Assembly: GCA_020746875.1 (NCBI GenBank)
Contig: JAGTJL010000022.1
Location: 496,001-560,000, forward strand
DNA length: 64,000 nucleotides
Direction: 5' to 3'
Source of the DNA: Rhexocercosporidium sp. MPI-PUGE-AT-0058
Lineage: Eukaryota; Ascomycota; Leotiomycetes; Helotiales
Part shown: piece after piece, positions 1 to 11,400 of the stretch
How positions within the stretch are numbered: position 1 is the stretch's first letter
Layout: each line of letters opens with the position of its first letter
Translations under genes and position numbers: made by a program
The notes under the pieces: generated by a model
Database searches by the model: none
What the model saw: the letters and a program-made list of their open reading frames with translations, nothing else
Told to the model about the DNA's origin: nothing

Positions 1-267
1 GCGATGACATAATAAGTCCTCGCTTCCAGAATTGGCAGTGAAAATCTGCTGCACGCGAGCAAAAATGCTGCAAGTGACAGTGACAAGGGAAGAAGGGCGC
101 TGTTGCTACACCCACTCGCACCCACACCGTATCAATCCCTTCAACCTATCACAGCGGCCCTGAAAATAAGACATTCAAAGTCCTCACAGGACCATCTTCA
201 CCACCTCCTTGCTCAATCTCACCTTTCCTCCTTCTTCTCTGTACACTCAACATCGAGAGGCTTCATC

Positions 268-1515
268 ATGAACGCTCTTTTGTTGCTAAATCACGGTCAC
301 AAGACCTTATCGGATTCTATGTCGGTTCAGGAGGCCTTATCGGGTATCTTTGGCAGCATCAGTCTTGCGACATGGATCTTTCTGCTGGTGAGTGGTGGCG
401 TGCAGAGGTGGTGGAATTGAGGATATACTTGTTCGGACGGCGTTGACTGTTGTATAGGTCCCTCAGTTGTATCTGAATTATAAGACTGGTAGTGCGGAGG
501 GTATTTCACTGGCGTTTCTCGGTGTTTGGCTTATTGGCGATATCACCAACTTGTCAGGTAGGTTTGGCGGAAATGTTACAGTCGTGGAGAGGCAAACCAG
601 TGGAGGAGATGTTGGACAATCCTTATTGTTCTTATCACCACACCCGCCGCCCTCTCCCTCTTCTTCTCTCCCATATTTCCCCTCAACAATCCCTTCACCC
701 GGTCACGTGCTCATGCTGATCTCAGCTGAAAAGGTGCTCTTTGGGCTGATCTTGTCCCGACTGTCATCGCTCTCGCCATCTACTTCTGCATTGCAGACGT
801 CGTCTTAATCGCCCAATGTCTCTACTACAACCACGTCAACGCCAAAACCGCCCGTCAACAATCCGTCGCCTCGGCCGCAACTGAAGATGAACCGCTCCTC
901 ACTCGTCGCCGAAGCAGCGACACAATCGGTCTCCCAGGTTCCCACAGACGACGCTCCTCTGCTGTCAGCGCTGGCCGGAACTCACTTACCAAGATCCTCG
1001 AGGAGGATGATAGTGATGATGGCAAGCCCTGGCTGAAGAACACGTTGAGTATTCTTGGCGTTATTGTAGTTGGCACGGCTGGTTGGGCAATCGCGTGGAA
1101 GTCAGGTGTCTGGGTTCCTCAACCTGAAGATAGCGATGTAGTCGGTCCACAGGCCACTGCTGTTGGTGCGAAGATCTTGGGCTACATTAGCGCTGTCTGT
1201 TATCTCGGGTATGCTATCCTTAATTCCTAGCAAACCTGCTCTCACTAACACCGCCTCAGAGCACGTATCCCCCAGATCGTTAAAAACTATCAAGAGAAAT
1301 CCTGCGAAGGCCTCGCCCTTCTCTTCTTCATGCTCTCCCTAATGGGTAACCTCACCTACGGCGCTGGTATCCTAGCCCACTCTCTCGAGAAAGATTATAT
1401 CTGGACGAACTTGCCGTGGTTGATTGGTAGTCTTGGAACCATGGCTGAGGATGCCATTATTTTCGTGCAGTTCAGAATGTATGCTCCTAAACCAACTACT
1501 GAGGCTGTAGAGTAG
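268..1515 (+). CDS. PQ-loop repeat vacuolar amino-acid transporter-like protein
   Basis: Predicted 316-residue membrane protein of the PQ-loop family (yeast Ypq1-3/Rtc2, animal PQLC2), whose members export cationic amino acids from vacuole or lysosome. Exons by splice sites: 268-387, 458-557, 734-1208, 1260-1515; total 951 nt and in frame. Two PQ-loops are visible: PQLYLNY at the start of exon 2 and PQIVKNY at the start of exon 4. Hydrophobic segments surround them, and a polar central loop of about 100 residues contains RRRSSD and EEDDSDDG, likely phosphorylated and cytosolic. The duplicated layout of three helices, linker and the remaining helices is typical of the fungal family. Start ATG 268 follows a CT-rich leader. 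Family assignment is firm; the transported substrate is inferred from the family. Confidence 0.9.
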
Positions 1516-3342
1516 ATTTGCGAGGAGTAGAGGGGATCGGTGGGATCGGTGCGGTGCTTTGCATGGAAGGGATAGGGATTGAAGAGTAATTTTCATCTTG
1601 GGATGGCTGAGATGTATTTGTATGCTTTTGGCGCTGAGTTCTCTTCCTGCTCCTATGGAGCTGGGAATGAGTGCGTTTGCTGCATTTTGGAATCATATGA
1701 GAATATTTCCTGGCTTCCTTTTTCGATTCCAATTTTCAAATTTAATCCCAATTTCAATTTCTCGAATCTCGGAACTAGAAGCCGCTAAAGCTTCCGAAAC
1801 CACGAACAAGTCACATATTGAAATTGAAGTTAAAGAATGGCATTTCCCGAGGCAAGCTCGATGGACTTGGACATGATTTTCCTCCTTGTCCCGCGATTTC
1901 GAGATATCGCCCTCCAGCCAAGCGAGCAACCGAATGCAACCCCCACCTCCACCGATACACATCCGATGTTCTATTACAGGTTTGCCTAGAAACATTTTGG
2001 TTCAAATACTATTTCTAGTTCTGGAATTGCATATCTAAACGCTAGATCAAGATGTCATGTCACTTCAGAATAGTGTTTAGTAGGGTTAGGTAGCGTACTA
2101 TCGCAACAACACGCCGTAAACAAGATCTCTTGCTCCTCATCACCCCCTCTCACGACCTCGATAAATTAAGTACCGAAGTTAGGGAGGAGTGAGATGGGCC
2201 TCTTAATTATTTGCAAGAGATGGGTCAAAGAGATGATGAGCATGATCTGTAGGAAGGAGATGAGGAAGAAGATGATGACGAGGGGATTGAAAGAATGGGG
2301 ACGAGTTGGAGGCGATTGAGAGGAGGTGGCAACTAGCAGATGAGTATATGTACCGACCGAGTGGGTGGAATGCTATTAATCACAAGGCGGCAGCGTATTT
2401 AGATGATTCTGATCAGCTTGGATGGGATTGGTGCAACTGTCTTTTCCCCTCGTTCTCCTCACTTCAACCTCCACTCACCAACATCTCCCCTCAGAAACCT
2501 TGAGTGGTATCGATATGTGGATGGATGGAATAGCTTCGATAAATATTTGACCGACAAGGCACTCGTGCATCGAGACTCAGTAATTGGGAAGTGCTATGAG
2601 ATTGATGACGAGTATGTTAGTTTTGCTTATCCGAGGGGGGATTTTGGGGTTTTGCATCGTGGTTTTTCTTCTTTCAATCCATGTATCCTATCCCTACGGT
2701 GATGCGGGTACTTTGGGTAGCTTTACTTGAATGGTAAAATGGGAACAATGAACTGATTACTGACTAGATGTACACGGTGTACAATAAGTATGGCTGTTGA
2801 ACGAGAGGTGAGAGAGTCAGGGTTCACGATGTAAGTCTCCTGCACTTTATTTTCCTTCCCTGCACTAATTTTTCCTATCAACTACTCCTTGTCCTATCCC
2901 GCGTTATCCCACCTCCTCCCACTAGAAACTTGAAACGTTGACAGCATACCAATCACAGTGGGGTGGGAGGGTTGCATGGACGTCATGACGAACTTGCCTT
3001 GTCTTAGTATCACGTAGAACTTTAAGTAGATTCGGAGTTTTAGAATGAGGTGATGAGCTTCTAGCTCGTTTACTTCTGTACTGTACTGTATCCGGAGGGA
3101 AGACGAGGTGTAAGGTAACCTTCTCTTAGGATGCGTAGGGAGGGACGAGGGTGGAGCAAGCCCATTCTATGGGTATCATGTGCCTGGGTTCATTCAAGGT
3201 GACGGTGTATCATACGCGTTGCTGTGGGATGCTGAGGACATTTATTGTATTGTTTTGTATTGTCCTGGGGTATTTGTCTTTCTACTTTCTTCTGTACGAC
3301 ATTTCATCTCACCCTGTCCATTCTTCCATCCACTCTTTCTCT
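1516..3342. other. Long intergenic stretch between convergent genes
   Basis: No intact gene seen. It holds the 3' flanks of the PQ-loop gene and the kinase-like gene, plus the decayed coding stretch listed at 2222-2702. The rest has ordinary base composition with scattered stops in all frames. Confidence 0.5.
2222..2702 (+). pseudogene. Possible decayed coding remnant, unknown family
   Basis: Two protein-like stretches lie in nearby but incompatible frames. One (about 2306-2430) contains RRWQLADEYMYRP and GWNAINHKAAAYLDD. The other (about 2500-2680) contains NLEWYRYVDGWNSFDKYL and DDEYVSFAYPRGDF. A candidate intron 2432-2491 (GTGCAAC...CTCAG) would join them, but the splice creates a TGA. 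The acidic stretch just upstream (codons for EEEDDDEG) is offset by one base from the following frame and carries a TAG. The composition looks like coding sequence rather than noise, so a degenerate gene is the best guess. The family was not recognised. Confidence 0.3.
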
Positions 3343-4788
3343 CTAAAATGCGGCCGCTGGTTCTCCTTGCGCACCTAGAGGCGCACTGGCATTCATACTT
3401 GCAGCCCTGCCTCCCTTAGCCTTGCACTTCTCTCCACCCTTCCCATTCCTATCACCCTTCTCCTTAACCTTCATACATGCCCACCTATTCTCCCAAGCTT
3501 TAATCTCCCTCCTTGCCATCCTCTTAAAAGTCCTCGGACGGAAATCCCTAGTCGTCTTTGCATGATCAAAGCCCATGAACACAATCCCCGGCATGCCCTT
3601 TTTCTTTATCTGTTCCTTCCCACCCCCACCACTCTTTCTACTACCCTTCCCCTCCTCACCACTCAATAACACACTAGCGATCCCCTCGATATTGCCATGT
3701 AAAACTCCACACGCGTGTAGAGCCTTTAACGCCTTCGTGCCCTCCATAGCGACAGCTCGTAACTCCTTCCGTGGATCAGAGAGAGCATGAGGGTTGATGT
3801 AACTCAGGAGCGGGAGGTCAGAGAAGACAAGACCGCGCAGGATGACGGAGCCAGCAGGTGCGTTCTTGAAATATGAGCGCCAGCTCGGGCAGGACATAGA
3901 CGGACGAGTGGGGTCTGAAGCATCGATGTAGTCGCGGTAGAGAGCGCGCGCGCCGTCTTTGCTGATGAAGCGCTCGCGGAGGGGGCAGTCGATCGACACG
4001 ACTTGGGGTGGGATGGGGATCTGCGTGAGGTTTATGAAGCCATGACATTTGGGGGTGTTGATTCCGTGGAGAGAGGGTCGGCTGGTGAGGTTGGTATAAG
4101 CGTTGGACTCGGATGTGAAGTAGCTGTTTGGGCGGGGGTACGTGGCGGTGTCTCCTTGGGAAGCGTTGCGCTCGTAGCGGTGCTGGGGATGGGTGTCAAC
4201 AAACGCGCTCGGCAGGAGAATGGATGGAGGACTTACGATTTTGAGAGCGTAGAACTTCTCGCCAGCGAAAACCCGGAAGATCATGGAGTGTGCGCCCGTA
4301 GTGATGATGGAGACGACCTCGATCTCGTTCTCACCATACTTGAATTCGGGGAGAGGTTGGATGACGGGCCTGAAAACTTGCTTGAGGAGGGGGTCGTCTA
4401 GCCTGCCGCGGCGTTTGTGTTGGGTTGGTGTGCTAGGTGGTGTGTTGCGGATTTGGATTGCTGGAGGGGTTTCGGAGATCTGGTAGCGGAGGGGTGAGGG
4501 TGGATGGCTTCTGATGGGTGAGTTTGATGGTATGGGGAATGTGGTGAGGACTGGAGCGGATTCCATCATCAACATTTTGGGGGTGTAGGGGATAATGTTC
4601 GAGGTGCTACTCTCCGTCTCCGGCGTCTTGGGTGTGAACGGGACGAGTTCCAAGCTGGTCTTCTGCACCTCCAGCGCCGTAGGCGCTACTAGAATGAGGT
4701 CCTCGATGGGATGCTTAGTCTTCTGCCTCTTTGATGCCGAAGGAACGATATCCTCGCTGTTGTCGAGGTCGCAACGCGCTCTCTTCAT
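3343..4788 (-). CDS. Fungal protein-kinase-like fold protein, probable pseudokinase
   Basis: Predicted 463 residues. ATG 4788 begins MKRARCDLDN; the open frame runs further 5' but through a low-quality C-rich stretch. One 54-nt intron (4183-4236, GTAAGT...CCCAG) keeps the frame and has no stop; removing it joins FYALKI to HRYERN, which fits the VAIK-lysine strand. The N-terminal 140 residues are disordered with repeated TP sites (PFTPKTPE, PYTPKM). The C-terminal part resembles the large fungal kinase-like family: ALKI with the usual lysine, FTSESNAYTNL where a helix-C glutamate is expected, HGN in place of HRD, and GFDHA in place of DFG. The catalytic Asp is Asn here, so phosphotransfer may be lost. 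The tail is basic and rich in Lys and Gly. It runs convergently to the PQ-loop gene. Fold assignment is fairly sure; inactivity is inferred. Confidence 0.75.
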   Translation of the reverse strand: MKRARCDLDNSEDIVPSASKRQKTKHPIEDLILVAPTALEVQKTSLELVPFTPKTPETESSTSNIIPYTPKMLMMESAPVLTTFPIPSNSPIRSHPPSPLRYQISETPPAIQIRNTPPSTPTQHKRRGRLDDPLLKQVFRPVIQPLPEFKYGENEIEVVSIITTGAHSMIFRVFAGEKFYALKIVSPPSILLPSAFVDTHPQHRYERNASQGDTATYPRPNSYFTSESNAYTNLTSRPSLHGINTPKCHGFINLTQIPIPPQVVSIDCPLRERFISKDGARALYRDYIDASDPTRPSMSCPSWRSYFKNAPAGSVILRGLVFSDLPLLSYINPHALSDPRKELRAVAMEGTKALKALHACGVLHGNIEGIASVLLSGEEGKGSRKSGGGGKEQIKKKGMPGIVFMGFDHAKTTRDFRPRTFKRMARREIKAWENRWACMKVKEKGDRNGKGGEKCKAKGGRAASMNASAPLGAQGEPAAAF

Positions 4789-4946
4789 ACCGGCGAATGA
4801 GTCTGGGATCGGGCGCAAATGTAGTTGAACTTTGAAGCAGCGAGATAGCAATACGATGTCGATTGTCGCGGATCGCGTGCTGTGCGAAATGGCAGTGTGC
4901 GCGAGGCTGAAAGAGGGGATGAAGCTGGATCGTGGGGAGTATAGTT

Positions 4947-4962
4947 GGGGGGGGGGGGGGGG
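4947..4962. repeat. 16-base poly-G tract
   Basis: Uninterrupted run of 16 G on the + strand (poly-C on the kinase-gene strand), about 160 bases 5' of the kinase-like start codon. It could be a G-quadruplex-prone promoter element or an assembly-sensitive homopolymer. Confidence 0.85.
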
Positions 4963-5716
4963 AAGTCCCATATGGCATTTAGGCGAGTGCGCCAAGACAA
5001 TTGAACAGAATATGAACACGACTCGAATGAGGGAAAGAAGGTATCACCACCTTCTGGCGACTATCCATGACTCACTTGTTGAAATGTGATATACATGCTT
5101 AAACGACCCGAACTTGTAGTCGATACGATGATATCTCTGAGTAGGTTCTTCAACTCGAGCGGTACCCAAAGGTGAACAGCTCCTGAAAACTTTCGGTTGT
5201 AATATCCAAGAATGCTGCAAAATATTTACATAGAAAGAAGAAAGGTGCAGCGAGACAGAATTCAGAATAGATACGGAGTAGTACAGTAAGTCGAAAAGTT
5301 GAACTGGAGGATGTGTTCGAAGATAATTGTCCGAACAAAACTTGAGACATTGAGAAGGGTCCAGCTGCTAGTTGCTTCGTGAGACTGCTCTCCTCACACT
5401 AATCGAAAGATCTGCTCGACTTAATATTCGAGAGCAAGACAGATAAGGAAAAGTGTAACAAATAAAGCGCAGAGTACAGCCCGATTGGAAAAAGAGAGAA
5501 ACAGACAAAGAACTACATGTAACGCAGCAAGATGCTCATTGGAAGTATCAGCATACTATGACAATTACCTAGCGGCTCACTCAAGCTATTCAATATGGCG
5601 AAGCCACCTTTAAGAAACATGATATTATCATGCTCGAGTCGTGGCGACTCCAATCTCGAGATCGAGGTTGTTTAAAGGTTGTGAAGTGAATATGAAGATG
5701 TTGAGTGAAATCTAAA

Positions 5717-6110
5717 ATGGGGTTCTGCCAAGCCGCTAAAGGGCTCTCCCTCGGTAAGTGTTGACCGTTCGAATTGTTGACTGACCGCAAATATACAGGA
5801 GGTTGTCCCTCCAAGTACCTCCAACTTCAATTTACATCGGTATGTTTACCCTTTTCAATCTTCGAGGTTCACTTGTACTTGCTCCTTGTTTGAGATCTGC
5901 CACTCTCTATCGTCAGCACTATGACGCGCCTCATGCACGCGACGCGATTTACATCCTGACTCTTTAATCGAAAAACCCACAACGCACCCAACGACTCAAC
6001 CCGTAGTAAAAGTCAAATTTGGTTTCGTTAGTACTACGGATGTGATGATCGTGGGGGAAGAGGATATATCGCTAGGGACTGCAAGAATGCTAAGCTTATT
6101 TTTCCTGCTA
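5717..6110 (+). pseudogene. Remnant of a CCHC zinc-knuckle protein
   Basis: At 6038-6100 one frame reads GCDDRGGRGYIARDCKN. This aligns with the CCHC knuckle pattern C-x2-C-G-x2-G-H-I-A-R-D-C of Byr3/Gis2-type nucleic-acid-binding proteins, except that the second Cys is Arg (CGT) and the His is Tyr (TAT). A TAG lies just upstream in the same frame. At 5717 an ATG opens MGFCQAAKGLSLG, followed by a clean 45-nt intron (5754-5798) and GCPSKYL, which may be another eroded knuckle. Two of four metal ligands are missing in the clearer copy, so a functional protein is unlikely. The link between the two pieces is inferred. Confidence 0.4.
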
Positions 6111-8495
6111 CAAAGTCGTCGAGGTCCGGAATTGTCTAGCGGTATGTTTGACGAGGTTGCCTTTGTATTTGAAGAGCTAGTTAGGAGAAGTTCACTAATC
6201 ATGCCAATATTACAGGCTAGATTCTAATGAAAGATGTAGGTACATGAGAAAGAAAGCTATAACCAAGGAAAGACAAATTCGGCACCGTAGACAGCTGGGA
6301 TCAAAACACGAAAGGCACCGTTGACCTGCTGATCAGGGGATAGCGCTTCTTTGATAACATTGTGCAGGGGGTCAGTGGAAGATCTATCGAGGACCCCGGG
6401 TTATCTGGTTTTTATTACCCCCCCTATTGACCTTGCTCTAGTCCTACGCCCATCGGGATTTATTCTCGAAGCTGTCTGGGGTGTTCTACATCGTGGCGTC
6501 AGCATGCACTCATTCGAAGGTTCCGACGAGTCCTGGAAGCCTGTCCTTCTATGATGGATGGAAAGGCAAGTTTGTAACAGCTCTCCATTGACTGACTAGC
6601 AGTGAAAACCCCCCGACCCTTCCGTCCTTTCTACCAACTACTTTTATGCGGCAAGCCCCTAACCTCAATCTCGCTACGCTCGTAGTGCGTTTGTTGATTT
6701 AATAGATGTAGGTAAGTAAATATGCCTGTACGTTCAAAGGGCAACCAAATTCTTCGCCTCGGTCTGGCATGCGAGCCGATGGGTCGTCTATGCACTAGGT
6801 AGAATATTAGATCTCGGAAGATATTACTTTACTTTATTATGAACTTCCTGTGAAGAGAATTTGAACCTGGTAAATAGTGGATGAAAACTCGACAACGACA
6901 ACGTTCATACCTTTTGTGTACTGACCTCGCGTGGAGCCCCTGAATGTTTTGTCCAACCACCCACTCACTTACTCACTCACTCAACCCCTCACTCACCCGT
7001 TTTGACACGTTCTACAAACCTGCAGCCCGCGTCTTACAGACACAATCCGTGTTCCCATGTGATGTCAAACGGCGTGTATAATTAGATTCCATCGTTACCA
7101 TCGTTGCCATCTTCACCACCATCAACCCCCTTTTCCAAACCCCATCTCTTCTCTTCCAAATAAGTTCCAAATGAGCGTCATCCCAAATGACCCAATAATA
7201 AGAAATTATTAAATTCAGGAGAAGGGATATACTAACCGCAAGGGGTAATAGTGCAGGAATATATCCCCACACCCAATCACGGGTCCAGCCCTTCTCGGCC
7301 AATCCCGCAGGGGCGCGCGAGGACCGTTTTTATTTTATTTTAGAGTGGAAGCGGAAGTGGAAGGAAGCGTGGCAGAACAGAACGCCCCAACCCTGCATCC
7401 ACACCTCTCGTCTCCCTCCTCAACACGAACGAACATCTCGACCTCGAATTTACCCCCTTCTTCAACCGACATCAACAACAATCATCTGCATCCTCCTGCC
7501 CCTCGCAGATACAGTCAAGTCATTCAGTCTATGGCGCCTCCCTCATAGCACGCTGCTGCTCTCGATCGCCATTCATTCTTGTCCATCTATTACTTTTGAT
7601 TACTTCTTCGCGCTATGTCACTCCTTTAATTCGGCATCTACATACACTTCTTCTTTTTTAATAATTATTTGCACCCGACGCGTCGCGGATTCCACGAACA
7701 CGGTATAAGGTTGGACACAGACACGGAGAGGGATTGCACGACACTGAACAGGATACCAAAGGCAGACAAAGGAACAGGAGAAGGAAGAAGGCTGCGTGTT
7801 GTGGCCAGACGAGTGTTCCAGAGAGCAGAGTAGACGACCGAGTTTCGTCTGCGCTGGTCTCGGTGTGGTGAGTGCGATACTGTTTCATTGGGTTCTTTGG
7901 AGTTTGGGGCTGTAGATGCTGCTGGAGTTGGGATTTCGATGGGCTGCTAGTATATACTGTACACATCGACAGCCTCCACGGCAGTGGCCTCCGGAGGACC
8001 AGCGGAGCGTCCCCACGCTCTTGTGGGTTACAATCCTGGATGAATGACGCTCCGCTAGGAGCCATTACCGTGGAGCTCGAGTATGTGGGTTGCAGAGGAG
8101 TTGGTGGACGATGCGATATTGTCTGCTGCTGTTTGGGAGGACTGCTCTTGGAGAAATTCGGGATGTGGAATCGCTTCTTTGGAAGAAGACATAGCAGCAG
8201 ATGTTAGCGCGGACTCGAGCATGCCTCTGAGGACTCGGCAGACCGCGATTTGAGGGTTAACGTTGGCCGCTGGTTGAGCCGGACGGCCTCTGGAAGAAAA
8301 ATCCAGAACGCCTTGGGCTTCTCCAGCCGAGACTCGATCACAGAAGTACCAACGGCGGACTCGATTCACCTCGAGACGAAGGGTCGCGCGATTTCATACT
8401 CAGTGTTGCTACGAATGCATGGCAGATGCCTCTTTGCAAGCCCCGAAGCAAACACCCCTTTTCGAGAGGAAGACTAACGCGACTTCGTTAAGCAG

Positions 8496-11400
8496 ATATC
8501 CAAACAATTTCTTCATTGCAATCATCGCCTCCTCCTGCTGCAGCGGCAGAGGACGGACCGGGCAATACTACACCTACAGAGAACCTTCTCACGCGCGCCG
8601 AATCCCCCGCGTTCTCGACAAGCTCAACAGCCGACGACGACGAAAGTTCATCTCCTGTCCTTCCACCGCTTCCAGCACCCACATTCCGAGGCCGTACATT
8701 CGAACCTCGATCGAGAACTCCTCCGTCTGGTTCGCCAGGAAGTAGTCACTACTACACTGCCAGTTGGGGATCTCCATACCAGCAACCCGCAGGATCGTTG
8801 AGGACTCGATCTCACGGCCACAGCCATACGTTGAGCAGTGAACCGTCCGAAGACTCGCCCATCCGACATCTCGAGTTCCATACCCCTTTCCTTCGACCAG
8901 CACCGACTTTCCAACGCCTGCACACTGATCCTGAATTTGTCTCGCACGACGGTCTAATCAGTGCAGCTGTCCTTGCGAATCGAGCCAGACGTCCAGCGAC
9001 CGGGTTGACGGAAGATTGGATTCGACAGCATACAGGAGGAGAAGCTGCAGAGAGGAACCACTGGCTAAGCGACGACCCTGGAGATAGTGAGCACTCTTCA
9101 TTGAGCGGATCAATCTCAGGCGAAACCAGGGATTGGCTTGGAACAGACGCGGATCCAAGAACACCTACTCTGAAGACTTTTCTCGAATCAAGACAGAAGG
9201 CACATAGTCGGCCTGTGAGACCGCGAGGACACAGGAGGCAATTGACTACGGATACATTGACACAAGAGGATTTCGCGGAAGATTTTCTCGATCACTCAAT
9301 TCCGAAGATGTCTCTCACGAATGAGAATGATATGGGCGTGGAGATGGAAATGAATACTCCCTCGCCAGGAGATGACATACCACCTCCTCCACCCCCGAAG
9401 GAATGGCGCGCTGCAGCTCTCCCTGCTCCAGTACAAGCCCCAGTGCAAGTGCCAACACCAGCTCCCGGCCCACCACGCCTGAAGAAAAAGGTGCCATGGA
9501 GAAACAGGAACATCCTAGTCCTACTTCCTTGGGACGATGAGCGTGGTCAGAAAGGCAAAGCCCCTACGCCTTTGACTGAAAAGGATATGGCTGCGATGTT
9601 GAAGGAGTGGGAACAGCTGGGTTATGATACTAGTGGATTCAACCTCGGTCCTGACGTTTCGTCGCATGGTGATGAGGGCAGTCAGGGACAGAGTCGTAGC
9701 CCATGGCCACTTGTCAAGGATACCAGCCTTGATAGGACCCAGAGAGATTATAGGGTTAGCATCCCTAATCGGAAAGGTAAGCTTACTTTCTTATAGCGCG
9801 TTTTGGCTTTTCTACATTCCTTCCCGAACCCCTTACTTCCACGAGTCGTATTATTTGGACCGGAGACCAGAATTTCGCCGTTCGCATATTTAGCCATCTA
9901 CATTACATTCAACATATTCCACCTCATTTCGCAATGCTAATAGTCATTTAGAATGGGATGATTATGTTCAGGAACTCAAGGAAGCAAAACTTCGCGCTTT
10001 AGGTGTTTCATTTGGAGACGAGGAGCCTCCAGCGATATCTCCAGCGGTCTCGAATTTGAACAGCAGGAGAACATCCATGCAATATCCACCACTGCCCTTC
10101 TCTCCGCCTCTGCCAACATCGTCAGCGGCCAGCAGTCACTTGACTCAGCATCAAAATCCATTTTCACCTCTTTTGATGCCAGGTGCTGGCATGTCTACAA
10201 GCCAGAGCTCCAACCCTGGATCAGTTGCATCGCCAGCTTCGATGCACGTACATATGCATGGCAAATACAACCCAAGACAATCTGTCTCTTTCACGGGCAG
10301 CGAGCATCCTTTCGGATCTCCATTCCAGTACCCCCAGCAAAATTCTCCTGGTGTTTGGTCACCTCAACAGATGCTTTACCAACAGGGTGCTGCGAGAGGT
10401 GGTTCGCCTTCATTACAAAATCTTGGAGCCCTGGTATCACCGGCTTCTCCATTTTCCCAAGAGGGCTACTTTCCGCAAGGAGGTGATGTCATGTCACAAA
10501 TGCAACAAAGACAACAACTCTTACAGACTCAGCTTGCGCATCAGCAACAACTGCAGTTGCAAGGTGGTGCAAGAGCCTCCCCTCGCCTTCAAGAAGTTCG
10601 AGAGATTGATGGTGAAGACGAGCCTTTGTCCAAGAGCCCCTCGAAGACCCCAGAAGCTAGACTGCGAAACAATCCCAACGATCTCCAGAAAGAGATTGAC
10701 GATGCAGAGTACCATCTGGAGGAGCAGATCCAGCGCGAGCTTGAGCATGATGACTATAGTCCACACTCTGATAAGGGCGAAGACAAGTTTCCCCAGAACC
10801 CTGTGAAGAACCACACGAGAAATACTTCATCTATGGGTCTCGGCGCGTCGAGATTTGCTACTGAGGGCTCGGATGGACCGGTCTTGCACCATCCTCAACC
10901 CCATAGCAGAGGCCATTCACTCTCCCAACGTCCATTCCAGGATAGCGAGGAGAGTGCACCCGAGTCGAAGCGACTACTCGGCAAGCCAGATCTCTCAGAT
11001 ATCGAGACGAACCCGAGTAACCTGGGAACCCCAGTTCCGAGCACCGATATCTCTGGCAGTGGACATGGAAGGTCGCTATCAGTAGCCAGCAACCCATGGG
11101 CCGACTCTGATGCCAATCACACCGAAAGCAGCACGGTCCCAACCCGCAAGGGTCACAAATCTACAATTTCGACCCTCAACGTTGAAGCGAAAGAATTCAA
11201 GTTTAACCCATCGAACTCGTTCGTACCAGGTCAATTTGCGTTCAACAGCAACAGCTTCCAATCACCCATCAATGCATTTACAGCCTTTGCACCACCAGTC
11301 TCTGCTACATCTAGTCACTTCAGTCATGGCTCTATTGCTAGTTCAAGCAAGATCAACGTTGCCGCGCCTGCCTTTACTCCTGGCCACAAGGAATTCAGCT

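Larger units (their letters stand above)
4789..8495. other. 3.7-kb stretch without an intact gene
   Basis: Contains the 5' flank of the kinase-like gene, the zinc-knuckle remnant at 5717-6110, a short CACT-rich repeat (about 6958-6995), and CT-rich sequence from about 7380 that looks like the leader of the large coiled-coil gene. Good donor sites at 7867 (GTGAGT) and 8081 (GTATGT), and a CTAAC branch with CAG acceptor ending at 8495, suggest one or more 5' introns. The first coding exon could not be placed. Confidence 0.5.

Noticed and set aside
4183..4236. Treating the kinase-gene intron as coding
   Set aside because: The 54 bases have clean GTAAGT/CCCAG ends, and keeping them inserts 18 residues into the VAIK-lysine region.
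7012..7302. Minus-strand open frame with a hydrophobic N-terminus
   Set aside because: Its first codon is TTG and no ATG precedes the hydrophobic part.
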